From MGOM01 sp035455265 (GTDB lineage: Bacteria; Chloroflexota; Anaerolineae; Anaerolineales; E44-bin32), in NCBI GenBank assembly GCA_035455265.1, contig DATIFK010000026.1, positions 1-16,265 on the forward strand: 16,265 nt of DNA, read 5' to 3'. The position numbers and the translations under genes were made by a program. A model generated the notes under the pieces. It was not told the DNA's origin. It ran no database searches and was given only the letters and a program-made list of their open reading frames with translations. Below are positions 13,246 to 16,265 of the stretch, in pieces (within the stretch, counting starts at the first letter, position 1; each line of letters begins with the position of its first letter).

Positions 13246-13827
13246 ATGGCGAAACGCTCCGTATCCGCGCTGATCGTCCTAACCCTCCTGTTGAGTGCCT
13301 GCCGGGCCAAACCCTACGAGTGGCACGGAGCGACCTACGAACCGCCTCGGCAGGCTGCACCTATCCCCTTCGAAGCAACAGGCAATCGTGGCACCTTCGA
13401 CCTGAGTGCCCAGGCTGGTCACGTCGTCGTCCTCTATTTCGGGTACATCAACTGCCCCGACATCTGCCCGGCCACCCTGGCCAACTTGGCGTGGGTCCAT
13501 CAGCAGCTCGGGGATAACGAGGGCGACTTGGTCGTGCTCTTCGCGACCGTGGACCCTGATCGCGACACACTCCCGGCACTGGCCAACTACCTCTCAGCCT
13601 TCGATACGCAGTTCATCGGTCTGCGCGCCCAGCAATCGGAGGTCGACCAGGTGACGGCCGCGTACGGGGTCTATTCCGGACCGGCCGCTGAAGATGCCGT
13701 ACACTCCGTCGAGCACAGCGCCGTGCTGTTCCTCATCGACCGAGATGGGCAGTTGAGGGCCCACTACACGTGGGACGTGTCCCGGGCGGATCTGTTGGCG
13801 GATATCGAGCATTTGATGTCCGGGTGA
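13246..13827 (+). CDS. Sco1/SenC family copper chaperone lipoprotein
   Basis: 193 aa. A lipoprotein signal peptide (MAKRSVSALIVLTLLLSAC) gives lipobox LSAC with Cys19 as the modified residue. The thioredoxin-like fold carries the Sco copper site: CPDIC (Cys70 and Cys74) and His157 in SVEHSAVLFLIDRDG. DPDRDT (103-108) is also typical. Sco proteins deliver copper to, or reduce, the CuA site of cytochrome c oxidase outside the membrane. The frame extends upstream to 13162, but the residues before 13246 would mask the signal peptide, so that start is rejected. There is no Shine-Dalgarno directly before the ATG, and a possible TAGTAT -10 lies at 13230-13235, so the mRNA may be nearly leaderless. 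It is followed after 22 bp by the YtkA-like gene. Confidence 0.95.
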   Translation: MAKRSVSALIVLTLLLSACRAKPYEWHGATYEPPRQAAPIPFEATGNRGTFDLSAQAGHVVVLYFGYINCPDICPATLANLAWVHQQLGDNEGDLVVLFATVDPDRDTLPALANYLSAFDTQFIGLRAQQSEVDQVTAAYGVYSGPAAEDAVHSVEHSAVLFLIDRDGQLRAHYTWDVSRADLLADIEHLMSG

Positions 13828-13849
13828 GGCCGGCCGACGGTCTGCCGCC

Positions 13850-14830
13850 ATGACCTCCAGCAGCACCACTCGCCCCGCGCCTTTCGACACGTTGCGCCTG
13901 ACCGCGGCTCTTTCGATGCTCGGTGCGGGCCTGATGCACTTGATGATCCTGCCCGAGCACTTCGACCACGCTCCGGCGCACGCGTGGTTCTTCGCCGTCG
14001 TCGGAATCCTGCAACTCGGCTGGTCGGCGATCGCCTGGAGGCCGACCCGCAAAGCGGTGGACGTTTTCGGGCTGGCGATGGCCGGCTGCTTGATCCTTCT
14101 GTGGGTGGTCACTCGTATCTACCCGGCCCCGTTTTCGGCCGGGCCCGAAGAGGTCGATGGCTCCGGCCTGATCTCCAAAGCTCTCGAAGCAGCATCGTTC
14201 GTGACCCTGGCCATCGTCTTGGTGCGGCAGAGCGAGCGCCGTTGGCTGGCAGGCGGAACGCTCCTGGCCGTCGTCGCCACGGCGGGGCTGTACTTCGGGG
14301 GGCGGATCGCGGGCCCGGCGTTTCCTTCCCTGTGGGCCGATGAAACCGCCAGCGAAGCCGGGGTCCACAGCCACGTGCTCGGCCAGCGGGTTCGCCTCGA
14401 CGACGCCGCGACCGGCCCGTGGCTCCTGCGCGTCCTCACCTCGCCTGTGCCCCCCACCCCCGACAACTTCTTGGTCGAAGTCCGCGTCAAGGACGCGAGG
14501 ACGGGCCGGGTGCGGCGGGACGTAACCGTCTGGGTCGAGGCGCGGCCGGAGCAGCAGGACGGCGTCCCCATCCGAGTCGAAGGGAGCCTGGACGGCGCCA
14601 AGATCCCGGGGGAATACGCCGCGCCGCTCTCAGTGGAAGGCGCGGGGGTCTGGCTAATCACGGTGAATGTCGCAGGTCCGGACGGCAACGGCCAGGTAGG
14701 ATTCGCCGAACGAGTGGCGAGTCCTTTAGGACTGGGGGCTTGGATGTCGGCTCTGTTGCCGTTCGCCGGCTTGGCGCTGCTCGTCCTGGGTTACGCCGCG
14801 CTGGCGCGCACGTTCCCCTCGGACTCTTGA
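13850..14830 (+). CDS. Polytopic membrane protein with YtkA/FixH-like extracytoplasmic domain
   Basis: 326 aa. Five TM helices (about 17-34, 45-63, 70-90, 106-126, 133-150) are followed by a beta-rich soluble domain (about 180-288) and a final TM (about 295-318). The first loop is His-rich: MHLMILPEHFDHAPAHAWF (29-47) holds five His. Two more (HSH, 173-175) lie just before the soluble domain. The soluble domain phrasing (LLRVLTSPVPPTPDNFLVEV, IPGEYAAPLSVEGAGVWLIT) fits the YtkA/FixH family. That family is linked to copper handling and cytochrome oxidase assembly. The location after sco1 and facing ctaA-ctaB supports a copper-related role, but metal binding is inference. No clear Shine-Dalgarno is seen. 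The family of the N-terminal membrane part is not recognised. Confidence 0.85.
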   Translation: MTSSSTTRPAPFDTLRLTAALSMLGAGLMHLMILPEHFDHAPAHAWFFAVVGILQLGWSAIAWRPTRKAVDVFGLAMAGCLILLWVVTRIYPAPFSAGPEEVDGSGLISKALEAASFVTLAIVLVRQSERRWLAGGTLLAVVATAGLYFGGRIAGPAFPSLWADETASEAGVHSHVLGQRVRLDDAATGPWLLRVLTSPVPPTPDNFLVEVRVKDARTGRVRRDVTVWVEARPEQQDGVPIRVEGSLDGAKIPGEYAAPLSVEGAGVWLITVNVAGPDGNGQVGFAERVASPLGLGAWMSALLPFAGLALLVLGYAALARTFPSDS

Positions 14831-14865
14831 GTCGTCAGTCATCAGTCGTCGGTCATCAGTCCTTA
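14831..14865. repeat. Heptanucleotide tandem array, GTCRTCA type (5 units)
   Basis: The units are GTCGTCA, GTCATCA, GTCGTCG, GTCATCA and GTCCTTA, starting immediately after the stop codon of the YtkA-like gene. This is the counterpart of the GTCAGYG array at 3041-3117. The 47-bp spacer that follows (14866-14912) holds no recognisable element and no clear terminator for either convergent gene. Confidence 0.8.
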
Positions 14866-14912
14866 CTCGCGAGACGCCGTCCGGGTTCGCGGCCAAAACT
14901 CCACGACTGCGA

Positions 14913-14961
14913 CTGGAGACTGGATACTGGAAACTGGAAACTGGTAGCTGGCGGCTGAGGG
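14913..14961. repeat. Heptanucleotide tandem array, CTGGNNN type (7 units)
   Basis: The units are CTGGAGA, CTGGATA, CTGGAAA, CTGGAAA, CTGGTAG, CTGGCGG and CTGAGGG, running right up to the stop codon of the ctaA-ctaB gene. This is the counterpart of the CTGGTGG array at 3169-3197, which likewise lies just beyond the stop codon of a minus-strand gene. Confidence 0.85.
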
Positions 14962-16265
14962 CTACCGGGTTAACGTGCTGACCATGAGGAAGGCGAAGTA
15001 AAGCGCCAGGTACAGGCTGGAGTAGCGGTACATCCTCCAGGCGCGTTGGGCCGACCCGCGGCGCCACAGCAACAGGGCGTGCCCCAGCAGCAACACGCCG
15101 AGCGCCAGCGTGCTGGCGAAGTAGAACCATCCCTCGCGCGTGACCGCGCCGATCATCAGGGTCAGCGTGACGACCTGCACGGCGTAGAGCAGGATCTGGG
15201 TCCGCGTATCGGGTTCTCCGACGACAACGGGAAGCATCGGGATGCCGGCGCGGCGATAGTCCGCCTGACGCACGAGGGCCAGGGCCCAGAAGTGCGCCGG
15301 GGTCCAGAAGAAGACCAGCAGGAAGAGCAGGAAGCCCGCCATCGAGACCCGCCCCGTCACGGCTGCCCAACCGACCAGGACGGGGATCGCGCCGGCGCCG
15401 CCTCCGATGACGATGTTCTGCGGCGTCGTCCTCTTGAGAGCCAAACCGTACAACACCACGTAGTAGACCGCGCCGGCCGCCGCCAGGCCCGCGCTGAGCA
15501 GGTTGACCCGAGTCGCCAACAGCACGACCCCACCGGCCGCCAGCCCCATTCCAAAGAGCAACGCCTCTCTCGGCCGGACTTGGCCGGAGGGGATGGGCCG
15601 TCGGCGAGTGCGGGCCATCAAGGCGTCGCTACCGCGATCGGTGTATTGGTTGAGGGCGCTCGCCCCACCGGCCGTCAACGCGCCGCCCAGCATGGTCCAC
15701 GCCAGCATTGGCCCATCGGGCCAACGCCCTCCCCCGACCACCATCCCGGCCAAAGTCGTGAATAGAAGAAGCAGCAGGATCGCCGGTTTGGTCAGCATCA
15801 GCCAGCCGAGCCAGCGGGGCCGCGACGAGTCAGAGGCATCAGGCCGCGGCTGGTCCGAGGAGGCCAGCCCTTGCGGTGTCCGAGCGATCAGGACTGCGGC
15901 GATCACAGTCGCCGACCAGACGGCGCTGGCCGTCGCCACGTGAAGGCCGGCCAACAGGGGCGGAAACCCGTGGAGGACACCCTGGGCACCGATCCAGGCC
16001 TGGACAAGGGCGAGGGCTGCCGCGGCCGCGGAGGCGATGCGCACGCCTCGGCCGGCGTTCGCCGCGCGCGCGATCCGCACCGAGAACGCGATCAGGACGA
16101 TCGCCACCGTCAGAGCCAGCGCCCGATGGAGCATGTGAATCTGTCCCAGAGGATGTCGCGGCCACAGTTGGCCGTCGCACAGCGGGAATCCGCCGCAGGC
16201 GGCGCTCGCCCCGCTGGCGCGCACGATGGCCCCACTGAGCAGCAAAGCGAAGAGCAACCCAAGGG
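14962..16265 (-). CDS. CtaA-CtaB fusion: haem A synthase / protohaem IX farnesyltransferase (5' end cut by window edge)
   Basis: 434 codons are visible and the frame is open through the right edge. Numbering from the TTG codon at 16255-16257: residues 1-125 match the second half of CtaA/COX15. They show VRASGASAACGGFPLC (12-27, Cys pair), HMLHRALAL (41-49) and LHVATA (105-110), the two haem-ligand His sites. The first CtaA half must lie outside the window. A Pro/Asp/Ser-rich linker (about 127-147) leads to a whole CtaB domain: LTKPAI (155-160), the Mg-prenyl site NQYTDRGSDALMARTRRRP (203-221), LKRTTPQNIVIGGGAGAIP (274-292) and FFWTPAHFWALAL (316-328) with DYRRAGIPMLP. CtaB makes haem O from protohaem and farnesyl diphosphate; CtaA oxidises haem O to haem A. 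No stop interrupts the junction. Fused CtaA-CtaB proteins are known, for example in Thermus. It converges on the copper-assembly genes. Confidence 0.93.
   Translation of the reverse strand, partial: LGLLFALLLSGAIVRASGASAACGGFPLCDGQLWPRHPLGQIHMLHRALALTVAIVLIAFSVRIARAANAGRGVRIASAAAAALALVQAWIGAQGVLHGFPPLLAGLHVATASAVWSATVIAAVLIARTPQGLASSDQPRPDASDSSRPRWLGWLMLTKPAILLLLLFTTLAGMVVGGGRWPDGPMLAWTMLGGALTAGGASALNQYTDRGSDALMARTRRRPIPSGQVRPREALLFGMGLAAGGVVLLATRVNLLSAGLAAAGAVYYVVLYGLALKRTTPQNIVIGGGAGAIPVLVGWAAVTGRVSMAGFLLFLLVFFWTPAHFWALALVRQADYRRAGIPMLPVVVGEPDTRTQILLYAVQVVTLTLMIGAVTREGWFYFASTLALGVLLLGHALLLWRRGSAQRAWRMYRYSSLYLALYFAFLMVSTLTR

Noticed and set aside
14866..14912. Rho-independent terminator between the convergent genes
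   Set aside because: I found no stable stem followed by a T-run on either strand; only a short TCGCGA palindrome is present.

Overview
This window looks like a stretch of chromosome from a high-GC, aerobic bacterium. I suspect Chloroflexota (Anaerolineae-like). The reasons are a fused CtaA-CtaB haem A pathway protein, a 7TM sensor of the histidine-kinase N-terminal type with an unusual C-terminus, a Pro/Thr/Ala-linked membrane Ig-like protein, and heptanucleotide repeats between genes. This assignment is inference; no rRNA or other decisive marker is present. Nearly all genes are on the minus strand, with one short plus-strand pair. No tRNA, rRNA, CRISPR array, transposase or prophage gene was seen, and no gene-free stretch exceeds 300 bases.

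Layout, left to right. (1) 1-2941, minus: an ABC exporter operon, read ATPase -> permease -> metallo-beta-lactamase-fold hydrolase (cut by the left edge). The permease is an ABC-2 membrane domain fused to a SpoIIM-like membrane domain. A good sigma-A-type promoter and a 10-bp inverted repeat over the predicted start site lie upstream. (2) 2942-3206: promoter region plus two heptad repeat arrays. (3) 3207-8060, minus: S1-domain RNA-binding protein -> FtsK/SpoIIIE translocase -> CDP-alcohol phosphatidyltransferase (with its own promoter) -> Lgt, a housekeeping envelope and chromosome-segregation group. (4) 8061-12095, minus: purine nucleoside phosphorylase -> membrane-anchored Ig-like protein -> GNAT acetyltransferase -> large membrane sensor, spaced 6-24 bp apart and so probably one operon. 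(5) 12194-13048, minus: a XerC/D-like protein that lacks the catalytic Tyr, Lys and second His. (6) 13246-14830, plus: Sco1/SenC copper lipoprotein and a polytopic YtkA/FixH-like protein. (7) 14962-16265, minus: CtaA-CtaB fusion (cut by the right edge). Groups 6 and 7 converge and together form a cytochrome c oxidase biogenesis locus: copper delivery plus haem O/A synthesis.

The most interesting items are: the membrane sensor that ends in a helical, HTH-like domain instead of a kinase; the ABC-2/SpoIIM fusion; the recombinase with His at the exact Tyr position; and a bipartite heptad repeat element (GTCAGYG-type array, about 50 bp spacer, CTGGNNN-type array) that occurs twice in the same order about 12 kb apart, with a possible inverted remnant between the nucleoside phosphorylase and recombinase genes.
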